The translations under genes and the position numbers were made by a program. DNA of 64,000 bases from positions 124,001-188,000 of the forward strand of contig JAEFAZ010000001.1 of NCBI GenBank assembly GCA_016292135.1. The letters run 5' to 3'. The notes below the pieces were generated by a model. It was not told the DNA's origin, did no database searches, and saw only the letters and a program-made list of their open reading frames with translations. This stretch comes from Saccharofermentans sp. GTDB lineage: Bacteria; Bacillota; Clostridia; Saccharofermentanales; Saccharofermentanaceae. Position 1 is the first letter of the stretch. Each line of letters opens with the position of its first letter. Shown piece after piece: positions 55,634-63,083 of the stretch.

Positions 55634-55711
55634 GGTGGGATTAGTTCAGCTGGTTAGAGCGCCAGTTTGTGGCACTGGAAGTCATGGGTTCGAATCCCAT
55701 ATCCCACCCCA
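55634..55711 (+). tRNA. tRNA-His (GTG)
   Basis: A full cloverleaf with acceptor GTGGGAT/ATCCCAC, anticodon loop TTTGTGG and encoded CCA. Base 55634 is the additional G(-1) opposite discriminator C, the identity mark of tRNA-His. Confidence 0.96.
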
Positions 55712-55732
55712 TTTTTTTATTTTTGCAGATAC

Positions 55733-55807
55733 TGGGGCGTAGCCAAGGGGTAAGGCACGGGTCTTTGACTCCCGCATTCGTAGGTTCAAATCCTGCCGCC
55801 CCAGCCA
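55733..55807 (+). tRNA. tRNA-Gln (TTG)
   Basis: Acceptor TGGGGCG/CGCCCCA, anticodon loop CTTTGAC, encoded CCA. The last pair of the anticodon stem (positions 31-39) is a T-T mismatch. Confidence 0.95.
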
Positions 55808-55812
55808 TAAAA

Positions 55813-55888
55813 GACTCACTAGCTCAGTCGGTAGAGCACTTGACTTTTAATCAAGGGGTCTGGAGTTCGAACCTCCAGTGAGTCACCA
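55813..55888 (+). tRNA. tRNA-Lys (TTT)
   Basis: Acceptor GACTCAC/GTGAGTC, anticodon loop CTTTTAA with TTT, T-arm GGAGTTCGAACCTCC and encoded CCA. Confidence 0.96.
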
Positions 55889-55893
55889 AATCA

Positions 55894-56047
55894 CAAATAA
55901 CAATGCCTGGCTTAGGTCCTCAGCGCAAGCGCCTGCGGAAACAGCCAGGCATTTGTTATTTGTTCAAACGACGCGCTTCGCTTGTGCGGAAAATGCGAGG
56001 CTTTTGATTTGCTCCGTGCTACGCCTGCGGAAACAGCCGGGCATTTT
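55894..56047. repeat. Two related hairpins sharing a 25-bp core, downstream of tRNA-Lys
   Basis: Hairpin 1 has arms 55894-55912 and 55943-55962 (19 pairs, one bulge). Hairpin 2 has arms 55990-56002 and 56035-56047 with a two-base mismatch. Both right halves carry nearly the same 25 bases (55930-55954 and 56022-56046, one difference, beginning CGCCTGCGGAAACAGCC). Hairpin 2 ends in a T-run and could terminate the tRNA transcript. Confidence 0.75.
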
Positions 56048-56109
56048 TTGTGATGAGACTGTCAGATTTGATCAGGATAGTTGTCTATATAAGCATAGGA
56101 GGTGATCTT

Positions 56110-56610
56110 ATGAAGGTTTTTAAGGAATTCACTATATTGCTTATCTTGATGGGTTTAATGATTGCCGGTACTTTATGCGGTTGTTCTGTGATCTTACCGG
56201 AAGAGACCACAGAAAAAACTTATGCCAGCGGTACTTTTCACGAGAATCGTCCATATGCAGAAATCGGAAGTGAAGAATACATCTTTAAATCTGATGGTAT
56301 GGAAGCTTCGTGGTTGTTGGAGGATCTTATAGAAAAGACAGATAGCGGTGTGCTGCACTTTAAAACATCTGATCTTGGCGGAATAGCATATGTTGCAGAT
56401 AACAGTGAAAAGATAGACTGGAAAGAGCCGGAAAAGATTAAAGTCTATCCCGGTGATGTGATGATCACTGAAGACGGTCATATAGCTTTTGTATATGCTG
56501 AAGGAGAGATGACAGGTTCATATTTCGGATATCTTAAGAATGGCGGGGATGGTCTGCAAAAACATCATTGTCCGGAAATAAATATGCGTATGGGAGTATT
56601 TTCGGAATAA
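56110..56610 (+). CDS. Small lipoprotein, unknown function
   Basis: A 166-residue protein with a lipoprotein signal ending LCGC (Cys25) and no recognised domain. The soluble part is acidic. ATG 56110 follows a perfect AGGAGGTGAT ribosome binding site; the open frame upstream to 56050 lies in the repeat region and is not used. It stands alone between the tRNA cluster and an acetyltransferase gene. Confidence 0.75.
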   Translation: MKVFKEFTILLILMGLMIAGTLCGCSVILPEETTEKTYASGTFHENRPYAEIGSEEYIFKSDGMEASWLLEDLIEKTDSGVLHFKTSDLGGIAYVADNSEKIDWKEPEKIKVYPGDVMITEDGHIAFVYAEGEMTGSYFGYLKNGGDGLQKHHCPEINMRMGVFSE

Positions 56611-56654
56611 AGCCTGCAGGTAAAGGAACAGTTTATTCTTGAATCGTCCTGTAG

Positions 56655-56663
56655 TGGTATAAT
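56655..56663 (+). promoter_or_regulatory. Extended -10 promoter of GNAT gene
   Basis: TGGTATAAT (56655-56663) fits TGnTATAAT. The expected start point is near 56670, so the leader is only about 10 bases or absent, depending on the start codon. Confidence 0.55.
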
Positions 56664-56680
56664 GTCTCCGGGTGAAATAC

Positions 56681-57259
56681 ATGTACAGGATCGCGACTAA
56701 ACTTTATAAGGACGAATACTACGCTATTACTACGGAAAGGTTAAGGCTTTCCGTATTGCGCAAGTCCGCTTACCGCAGGATAACCGATTATGTCGTGCGC
56801 AACGCCGATTTCCACCAGAAGTATTCCCAGACAAGATATGCTGATTATTACACTCCGGGCGTTCAGCGGGATTATCTTGTGGCTGATGTAGAAGCGTTTA
56901 AGAACGGGACGCTGGTGCCTTTCTGGATAACTATGAAGGATTCCGACAAGGTGATAGGGAGGGTTTCCTTCTTTAATCTTGCCTACGGCGGCATGATGAG
57001 CTGCGCTACGGGTTATCATGTGGATAAAGACTATACGGGGCAGGGGATAATAAGCGAAGCGTTAAGGGGAGCTATCGCCTTTATGTTCGATGAATATAAG
57101 ATGCACCGCATAGAAGCATTCATATTGCCTGAGAACGAGAAATCCCTGAATGTGGTCAAGAGGCTCGGGTTTACGGAAGAAGGCAGGAGGGCGGCATATA
57201 TGCACATAAACGGCGAGTACAGGGATCATGTCGCATTTTATGTGCTCAACGATGCCTGA
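56681..57259 (+). CDS. GNAT acetyltransferase, RimJ/RimL type
   Basis: A protein of 192 residues from ATG 56681, or 195 from an in-frame GTG at 56672. It has the acetyl-CoA motif VDKDYTGQGIISEALRGAI and the typical end NEKSLNVVKRLGFTEEGRRA split as NEKSLNVVKRLGF and EEGRRA, as in the enzymes acetylating ribosomal protein N-termini. GGGTG lies six bases before ATG 56681, which favours that start. The substrate is not known. Confidence 0.85.
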   Translation: MYRIATKLYKDEYYAITTERLRLSVLRKSAYRRITDYVVRNADFHQKYSQTRYADYYTPGVQRDYLVADVEAFKNGTLVPFWITMKDSDKVIGRVSFFNLAYGGMMSCATGYHVDKDYTGQGIISEALRGAIAFMFDEYKMHRIEAFILPENEKSLNVVKRLGFTEEGRRAAYMHINGEYRDHVAFYVLNDA

Positions 57260-57328
57260 AAAAAACTTCATTTATTTTCGAAAAGTATGTAATAATATAA
57301 TATATCGTTTGCATCGGAGGTCGGGGAA

Positions 57329-57772
57329 ATGATAAGAAATAAGATCACTTTAAGGATTATAGCTGCGGTTATGGTGCTTGCTATGGTGTCTTCTGTGACT
57401 GCCTGCAGCAGCAAGAAACCGAAGTCGACAACTGCGTCTACCAGTTCCAAGCCAACCGAGATCACTACTACCACGACCACTACTGAGGCAACGACATCTC
57501 TTACCGAGTATTCCGGACCTTTGCCTTCCAATGATGTAAACAAGACATGGGATGAGTCCAAGCTTGATGCCGAGACGATAATGTACTGCACTGTTTCTGC
57601 AGGTGAGTTCCTTAACGTCCGTAAAGGTCCCAATTCAGAACAGCCCAGAGTCGGAAAGCTTTCCAGAGGTCAGGCAGTCAAGGTTGTTGCCAAGACATCT
57701 AACGGCTGGTATAAGACTTTTGACGGTTTCTATGTCTCGGGAGAGTATCTGTCAGCGAATTCCCCTTCATAA
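57329..57772 (+). CDS. Lipoprotein with bacterial SH3 domain
   Basis: A 147-residue protein with a lipobox VTAC (Cys26), a Ser/Thr-rich linker (about 30-60) and a C-terminal SH3b domain (about 85-143) with FLNVRKGPN and GWYKTF, GFYVSGEYL. SH3b domains bind wall peptides or other surface ligands. The ribosome binding site is CGGAGG. A TATAAT at 57296-57301 may be its -10. Confidence 0.85.
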   Translation: MIRNKITLRIIAAVMVLAMVSSVTACSSKKPKSTTASTSSKPTEITTTTTTTEATTSLTEYSGPLPSNDVNKTWDESKLDAETIMYCTVSAGEFLNVRKGPNSEQPRVGKLSRGQAVKVVAKTSNGWYKTFDGFYVSGEYLSANSPS

Positions 57773-57788
57773 GGTTGGAATTTGATTA

Positions 57789-57817
57789 TTGATATTTTCG
57801 ATAACGTGATGTAATAT
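57789..57817 (+). promoter_or_regulatory. Promoter of tRNA Gly-Arg cluster
   Basis: TTGATA (57789-57794), 17-bp spacer, TAATAT (57812-57817), about 31 bases before tRNA-Gly. Confidence 0.65.
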
Positions 57818-57847
57818 TGTATGGCGTTTCGTTGAAGCGTCAGGCAT

Positions 57848-57921
57848 GCGAGTGTAGTTCAATGGTAGAACTTCAGCCTTCCAAGCTGACCACGTGGGTT
57901 CGATTCCCATCACTCGCTCCA
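57848..57921 (+). tRNA. tRNA-Gly (TCC)
   Basis: Acceptor GCGAGTG/CACTCGC, anticodon loop CTTCCAA, T-arm TGGGTTCGATTCCCA and encoded CCA. Confidence 0.96.
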
Positions 57922-57924
57922 TAT

Positions 57925-58001
57925 GGGTCACTAGCTCAGCTGGATAGAGCAACAGCCTTCTAAGCTGTGGGTCGGAGGTTCGAGTCCCCCGTGGCTCACC
58001 A
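57925..58001 (+). tRNA. tRNA-Arg (TCT)
   Basis: Acceptor GGGTCAC/GTGGCTC with two G-T pairs, anticodon loop CTTCTAA, encoded CCA. Confidence 0.95.
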
Positions 58002-58015
58002 AAACAAAAAAGAAG

Positions 58016-58041
58016 AGATGTCCGTAGGGACATCTTTTTTT
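58016..58041 (+). terminator. Terminator of tRNA Gly-Arg cluster
   Basis: AGATGTCC (58016-58023), loop GTAG, GGACATCT (58028-58035), then a run of T. Confidence 0.92.
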
Positions 58042-58045
58042 GTGT

Positions 58046-58073
58046 TTGAATTCAGGATGGTTATTGATATGAT
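58046..58073 (+). promoter_or_regulatory. Probable promoter of zinc-ribbon gene
   Basis: TTGAAT (58046-58051), 16-bp spacer, TATGAT (58068-58073). A GGAGGG ribosome binding site and ATG 58106 follow. Confidence 0.5.
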
Positions 58074-58105
58074 TAAATTAATTCTAGAATATGGAGGGTA
58101 TTATT

Positions 58106-58663
58106 ATGAATTGTCCTAAATGTGGTTCTGCGGTTGCTGACGGTACGATGTTCTGCGGTGAATGCGGAACGAAGTTCGATGCAGCTGCTCCTGCTGCACC
58201 TGTTGCGGCAGCTACGACAGCGGTTAATCCTGTTCCTTTTGTCCTGCCTCAGGGCGCTACATACAGGATCAAGTGCGCTTCCTGCGGTTTTGTAGGCGAC
58301 TACGTTAACGACGGCACTCATATCTATAAGTGCGGTAAGTGTGGTGCTCCTCATACATTTGCCGGTCAGATGCTGCTTTACAGGATGGGTTCTCCATACG
58401 GAGTCGCAGCCGGATTCGGCATCTATATCGACGGCGCTCCTTTCGGTCATGTCGGAAACAAGCAGACTGTAAGGATCCTGCTTCCCGAAGGCGTACATAA
58501 CATTCATGTATCCTGCGGTATGAACAGGAAATGTAATGACTATTCGTTTACTATCGACGATAAGCTCAACACTTTCTCCACAAAAGTCTATATGAAGCCG
58601 GGTTTCTGGACCAATACGCTTGTCCTCGAACCCTGCCCCATGAGCGAGATCCCTAACGCATAA
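58106..58663 (+). CDS. Zinc-ribbon protein with conserved C-terminal domain, unknown function
   Basis: A 185-residue protein. The N-terminal zinc ribbon has MNCPKCGSAVADG and FCGECGTKF, and a second ribbon has IKCASCGFVG and YKCGKCGAP (about 60-85). An Ala/Pro linker sits between them. The C-terminal 100 residues have a beta-rich pattern with FGIYIDGAPFGHVGNKQT, which resembles small immunoglobulin-like or PEGA-type repeats seen in such proteins. No membrane segment is present. The role is unknown. Confidence 0.75.
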   Translation: MNCPKCGSAVADGTMFCGECGTKFDAAAPAAPVAAATTAVNPVPFVLPQGATYRIKCASCGFVGDYVNDGTHIYKCGKCGAPHTFAGQMLLYRMGSPYGVAAGFGIYIDGAPFGHVGNKQTVRILLPEGVHNIHVSCGMNRKCNDYSFTIDDKLNTFSTKVYMKPGFWTNTLVLEPCPMSEIPNA

Positions 58664-58726
58664 GGGGTTTTTACCGGATATGTCCCGTTTTTGGGGCTTA
58701 TCTTTGAACTCGGATAATTATCTTTG

Positions 58727-58762
58727 TAAGCCGGCTTGAAAAAAGCCGGCTTATGTTATAAT
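58727..58762 (+). promoter_or_regulatory. Terminator hairpin overlapping the promoter of the topoisomerase pair
   Basis: TAAGCCGGCTT (58727-58737) and AAGCCGGCTTA (58743-58753) form a perfect 11-bp stem. TTGAAA (58736-58741) in its loop and an extended -10 TGTTATAAT (58754-58762) directly after it form a promoter with a short 15-bp spacer. It both ends the zinc-ribbon transcript and starts the topoisomerase transcript, though a U-run is missing. Confidence 0.65.
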
Positions 58763-58806
58763 CAAAAATTGAACAATATTATTAATAATATAAGAGAGGA
58801 AGAAAT

Positions 58807-60807
58807 ATGCCGCCAAAGAAAGAATACGGCAATGAGAGCATCTCTATGCTCAAAGGTGAGGAGAGAGTCAGGCTCCGTCCGGCTGTTATATTCGGTTCGG
58901 ACAATCTGGAAGGATGTATCCATTCCTTTTTCGAGATCCTGTCAAACTCCATCGATGAAGCCAGGGAAGGCTACGGACAACAGATAATCATTACTAGGTA
59001 TAAGGACGGATCCATCAGGGTTGAGGACTTCGGGCGCGGTATCCCGCTCGACTATAACCCCATTGAGAAGAGATATAACTGGGAACTCGTATATTGTGAG
59101 CTCTATGCCGGCGGAAAATATAACAACAATGCATCCGGAGACTATGGTTTCTCCCTCGGTCTCAACGGCCTCGGCGCCTGCGCGACCCAATATGCCTCGG
59201 AATTCTTCGAGGTAACGGTCTTCCGTGACAAGACCAGGTATTCCATGAACTTTGCCAAGGGCAAGCCCGTGACGGAACTCATGGAGGAACCCTACAGATT
59301 TAAGAGAACAGGTACTATCCAGTATTGGAAACCCGATACGGAAGTATTTACAGAGATAATAATCCCTCTCGAAAAGTTTAAGGAGATAATCAAGCGCCAG
59401 TCCGTAGTCAATTCGGGTATCGAGTTTATCCTCAAGGACGACGAGAGCGGCGAGGAGTTCAAATATCTTTATCCTGAAGGCATTAAGGGCTATTGTGAGG
59501 AGATCTCCGACATGAGAGGCTTTACGGATCCTTTCTATTTCTCCGGCGAAGGCCAGGGCAAGGACAGGGACGACCGTGAAGAGTATAAGGTCAAGGCAGA
59601 AGTTGTATTCTGCTTTAATAACGAGATCAATGATATCGAGTATTTCCATAACTCAAGCTTCCTTGAATACGGCGGATCACCGGATAAGGCTGTCAGGAAT
59701 GCGTTCAGGGCTGAGTTCGATAAGCAGATCAAGCAGAGGGGCAAGTATAAGGCCAATGAATCGCCGATCTCTTTCCCTGATATCGAAGATTCCCTCATCA
59801 TCATAACGAACTCGCATTCCACGCAGACTTCGTATGAGAACCAGACCAAGAAGGCCATCAACAACAAATTCATCCAGGATTTCATGACCAACCTCATCAG
59901 GGACAATCTTGAGGTATGGTTCATCGAGAACAAGGTCTGGGCAGAGAAGGTCATCGATCAGGTACTCGTCAACAAACATGCGCGCGAGAATGCCGAGAAG
60001 ACCCGTGTCAACATCAAGAAGAAACTGATGGGTTCCATTGACATCAACAACAGGATCAAGAAGTTTGTTGACTGCAGGAGCCGTGACGTTGATAAGCGGG
60101 AGCTTTACATCGTTGAGGGTGACTCGGCTTTGGGTTCCGTCAAGATGGGCCGTGACGCCGAGTTCCAGGCCGTCATGCCTGTCAGGGGTAAGATCCTGAA
60201 CTGCCTTAAAGCCGATTATGCGACCATCTTTAAGAGCGAGATCATAACTGATCTCCTTAAGGTCTTAGGCTGCGGCGTCGAGATATCCGACAAGCACAAC
60301 AAGGATCTGTCCGCTTTTAACATCGAAAACTTGAGATGGAACAAGATCATTATCTGTACCGATGCCGATGTTGACGGCTTCCAGATAAGGACTCTGATCC
60401 TTGCAATGATCTACAGGCTTACTCCGACGCTGATCGAGAAGGGCTGTGTCTATATAGCCGAATCGCCTCTTTTCGAGATCACATACAGACCGAAAGGCAA
60501 GAAGGGGTCCGAGAAGGAAGAGACACTTTTCGCTTTCAATGAGAAGGAGAAGGCGGATATCCTCGCCAAGTACGACAATTCCTGTCTTACTATCCAAAGA
60601 TCAAAGGGATTGGGTGAGAACGAGCCTGAGATGATGTGGCAGACGACCATGAACCCCAAGACAAGAAGGCTCATCAAGGTTTGCCCCGAGGACGCCAGAA
60701 AGACGGCCGAGATATTCGATCTCCTGTTGGGAGACAATCTTGCAGGAAGGAAGCAGCATATCGAGAACGCAGGACACCTCTATCTTGATATGCTCGATAT
60801 CGGGTGA
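58807..60807 (+). CDS. parE: Type IIA topoisomerase subunit B (ParE/GyrB-like), divergent
   Basis: A 666-residue ATPase subunit. It has the GHKL site with LSNSIDEAREG (Asn47, Asp50), EDFGRGIP (Asp74) and the lid LGLNGLGACATQ, where gyrases read GLHGVGA. The Toprim part shows VEGDSALGSVKMGRD (about 437) and DADVDGFQIRTLIL (about 519), and the tail MWQTTMNPKTRRL. The catalytic residues are kept but many signature positions differ from standard GyrB and ParE, so it may belong to a separate Clostridia branch. The symbol is a best guess. The next gene is its partner. Confidence 0.82.
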   Translation: MPPKKEYGNESISMLKGEERVRLRPAVIFGSDNLEGCIHSFFEILSNSIDEAREGYGQQIIITRYKDGSIRVEDFGRGIPLDYNPIEKRYNWELVYCELYAGGKYNNNASGDYGFSLGLNGLGACATQYASEFFEVTVFRDKTRYSMNFAKGKPVTELMEEPYRFKRTGTIQYWKPDTEVFTEIIIPLEKFKEIIKRQSVVNSGIEFILKDDESGEEFKYLYPEGIKGYCEEISDMRGFTDPFYFSGEGQGKDRDDREEYKVKAEVVFCFNNEINDIEYFHNSSFLEYGGSPDKAVRNAFRAEFDKQIKQRGKYKANESPISFPDIEDSLIIITNSHSTQTSYENQTKKAINNKFIQDFMTNLIRDNLEVWFIENKVWAEKVIDQVLVNKHARENAEKTRVNIKKKLMGSIDINNRIKKFVDCRSRDVDKRELYIVEGDSALGSVKMGRDAEFQAVMPVRGKILNCLKADYATIFKSEIITDLLKVLGCGVEISDKHNKDLSAFNIENLRWNKIIICTDADVDGFQIRTLILAMIYRLTPTLIEKGCVYIAESPLFEITYRPKGKKGSEKEETLFAFNEKEKADILAKYDNSCLTIQRSKGLGENEPEMMWQTTMNPKTRRLIKVCPEDARKTAEIFDLLLGDNLAGRKQHIENAGHLYLDMLDIG

Positions 60808-60812
60808 TCGAC

Positions 60813-63083
60813 ATGGCAGCCAGAAGAAGAAAAGACAATAACGACGATATCAACCAGAATTCGCTGAAGGCCCAGCTTACGGATGTTAATGCAAAGGATA
60901 TGCCTGCATCCGACATGAACATAACTGACCTTCTCGAAGACAACTACATGCCTTACGCGATGAGTGTCATCGTTTCCCGTGCGATCCCCGAGATCGACGG
61001 ATTTAAGCCGTCCCACCGTAAACTCCTCTATACGATGTATAAGATGGGACTTCTCTCGGGCAACAGGACCAAGTCCGCAAACGTCGTAGGACAGACGATG
61101 AAACTCAATCCCCATGGTGATATGGCCATATACGAGACAATGGTCAGGATGACGCGCGGCAACGCGGCTCTCCTGCATCCTTATGTTGATTCCAAGGGTA
61201 ACTTCGGTAAGCAGTATTCCAGGGATATGCAGTTCGCCGCACCCCGATATACCGAGGTAAGGCTCGAGAAGATCTGTGAGGAGATCTTCAGAGGGATCGA
61301 CAAGGATGCCGTCGACATGGTCGACAACTATGACGGCACAATGAAAGAACCCCAGCTCCTGCCGGCGACTTTCCCTACGGTCCTTGTTAATTCAAACCAG
61401 GGCATCGCAGTCGGAATGGCTTCCAACATCTGTTCATTTAACCTGAAGGAAGTCTGTGAGGTCACCGAAGCATATCTCAAGGACAAGAACTGCGATCTTC
61501 TCGAATATATGCCTGCACCTGACTTTTCGGGCGGCGGATACATTCTCTATGATAAGGAGGCTATGCGTTCGATCTATGAGACGGGAAGAGGATCCGTCAG
61601 CTTAAGATGCAAATACCATGTCGATAAGAAGAACAATCTGATCGAGATCACTGAGATCCCTTATTCAACGTCTTCAGAGATCATCATCGACAATATAGCC
61701 GACCTTGTTAAAGCCGGCAAAGCCAAAGAGATCGCGGATATCAGAGACGAGACAGACCTCGACGGCCTTAAGATCACCATCGACTGCAAGAGAGGGACCG
61801 ATCACGAAGCTCTGATGAATAAGCTCTTCAGATTCACAAAGCTTCAGGATACATTCTCCTGCAACTTCAACATACTCATCAACGGCTCGCCCAGAGTCCT
61901 GGGTGTCGGCCAGATCATCGATGAATGGCTTAAATGGAGAAGAACATGCATCAGCAGGGAGTATGCTTTCAATCTCGACAAGATGAAGAAGAGGCTCCAC
62001 CTCCTGGACGGTCTTGCCGCTATCCTTCTTGATATAGACAAAGCTATCAGGATCATCAGGCAGACAGAACTCGAAGAAGATGTTATCCCCAACCTGATGA
62101 AAGGCTTTGATATCGATAAGGAGCAGGCTGAATATGTTGCCGAGATCAAGCTCCGTAATATCAATAAGCAGTATATCCTTAACAGGATCGCCGACAGGGA
62201 GAAACTGATCGAAGACATCAAGGATACTGAAGACATCCTTTCCAGTCCCAGAAGGATCAATACACTGATCTGTAAAGGCCTTCGTGACGTTGCCGCCAAG
62301 TTCGGCCAGGAGCGCAGGACACAGCTTATCATGGCGGAAGAAACGCCCGTCTATGAGCCTGTCGTCGAGATCCCTGATTACAAGCTCCATCTTATGCTTA
62401 CACGCCACGGCTATCTCAAGAAGCACACGATGCAGTCTCTGAGAGTCGCAGGCGAGCTTAAGACAAAAGATGATGATGAGATCTTCATGGGCTTCGAGAC
62501 GTCCAATAAGAGCGATCTGCTCTTCTTTACGGATAAGTGTAATGTCTACAAATCCCATGTATATGATTTTGCGGATACAAAACCGGGTGAACTCGGCCAT
62601 TACATCGCATCGTCCCTTGATATGGATGACGATGAGCATGTCCTCTTCATGCTCGCAACTACGGATTACAAGGGCGAGATGTTCATTGCCTTCAAGAACG
62701 GAAAAGCTGCAAGATTCCCATTGTCGGTATATGAGACGAAGCAGAACAGAAAGAAGCTCCTGAAGGGCTATTCCGATCTTGCTCCCGCCGTTTCGTTCCT
62801 CTATTTCTATGAGGGTGAGCATCCTGATCTAATAGCCATGAACTCTCTCGATAAGGCAGCTGTGTTTGCCCAGGATATAATCCCGCTTAAATCGACGAGG
62901 ACCACCCAGGGTGTTCAGCTCCTCGTGTCCAAGAAGGGATCTACCCTGAAGAGCGTAACGAGGCTTTCCGATATATCTGTCAGCAACCCCGAATACTACA
63001 GGATCCGCAAGATCCCCGCGATCGGATATTTTATCAAGGAGAACCTTATCACAACTAAGCAGATTGGAATCGAGGAGATCTGA
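60813..63083 (+). CDS. parC: Type IIA topoisomerase subunit A (ParC/GyrA-like)
   Basis: A 756-residue DNA-cleaving subunit. It has DNYMPYAMSVIVSRAIPEIDG in parts (YAMSVIVSRAIPEI), VGQTMKLNPHGDMAIYETMVR in parts (KLNPHGDMAIYE), the catalytic tyrosine in FAAPRYTEVRLEK (about 147) and a coiled part with ILLDIDKAIRIIRQTE. The C-terminal beta-pinwheel is short, more like ParC than GyrA. ATG 60813 follows GGGTGAT; a GTG at 60804 overlaps the parE stop and is also possible. Confidence 0.85.
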   Translation: MAARRRKDNNDDINQNSLKAQLTDVNAKDMPASDMNITDLLEDNYMPYAMSVIVSRAIPEIDGFKPSHRKLLYTMYKMGLLSGNRTKSANVVGQTMKLNPHGDMAIYETMVRMTRGNAALLHPYVDSKGNFGKQYSRDMQFAAPRYTEVRLEKICEEIFRGIDKDAVDMVDNYDGTMKEPQLLPATFPTVLVNSNQGIAVGMASNICSFNLKEVCEVTEAYLKDKNCDLLEYMPAPDFSGGGYILYDKEAMRSIYETGRGSVSLRCKYHVDKKNNLIEITEIPYSTSSEIIIDNIADLVKAGKAKEIADIRDETDLDGLKITIDCKRGTDHEALMNKLFRFTKLQDTFSCNFNILINGSPRVLGVGQIIDEWLKWRRTCISREYAFNLDKMKKRLHLLDGLAAILLDIDKAIRIIRQTELEEDVIPNLMKGFDIDKEQAEYVAEIKLRNINKQYILNRIADREKLIEDIKDTEDILSSPRRINTLICKGLRDVAAKFGQERRTQLIMAEETPVYEPVVEIPDYKLHLMLTRHGYLKKHTMQSLRVAGELKTKDDDEIFMGFETSNKSDLLFFTDKCNVYKSHVYDFADTKPGELGHYIASSLDMDDDEHVLFMLATTDYKGEMFIAFKNGKAARFPLSVYETKQNRKKLLKGYSDLAPAVSFLYFYEGEHPDLIAMNSLDKAAVFAQDIIPLKSTRTTQGVQLLVSKKGSTLKSVTRLSDISVSNPEYYRIRKIPAIGYFIKENLITTKQIGIEEI

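Noticed and set aside
55634..58001. tRNA genes as attachment site for an integrated element
   Set aside because: No integrase and no repeated tRNA 3' end were found in the window.
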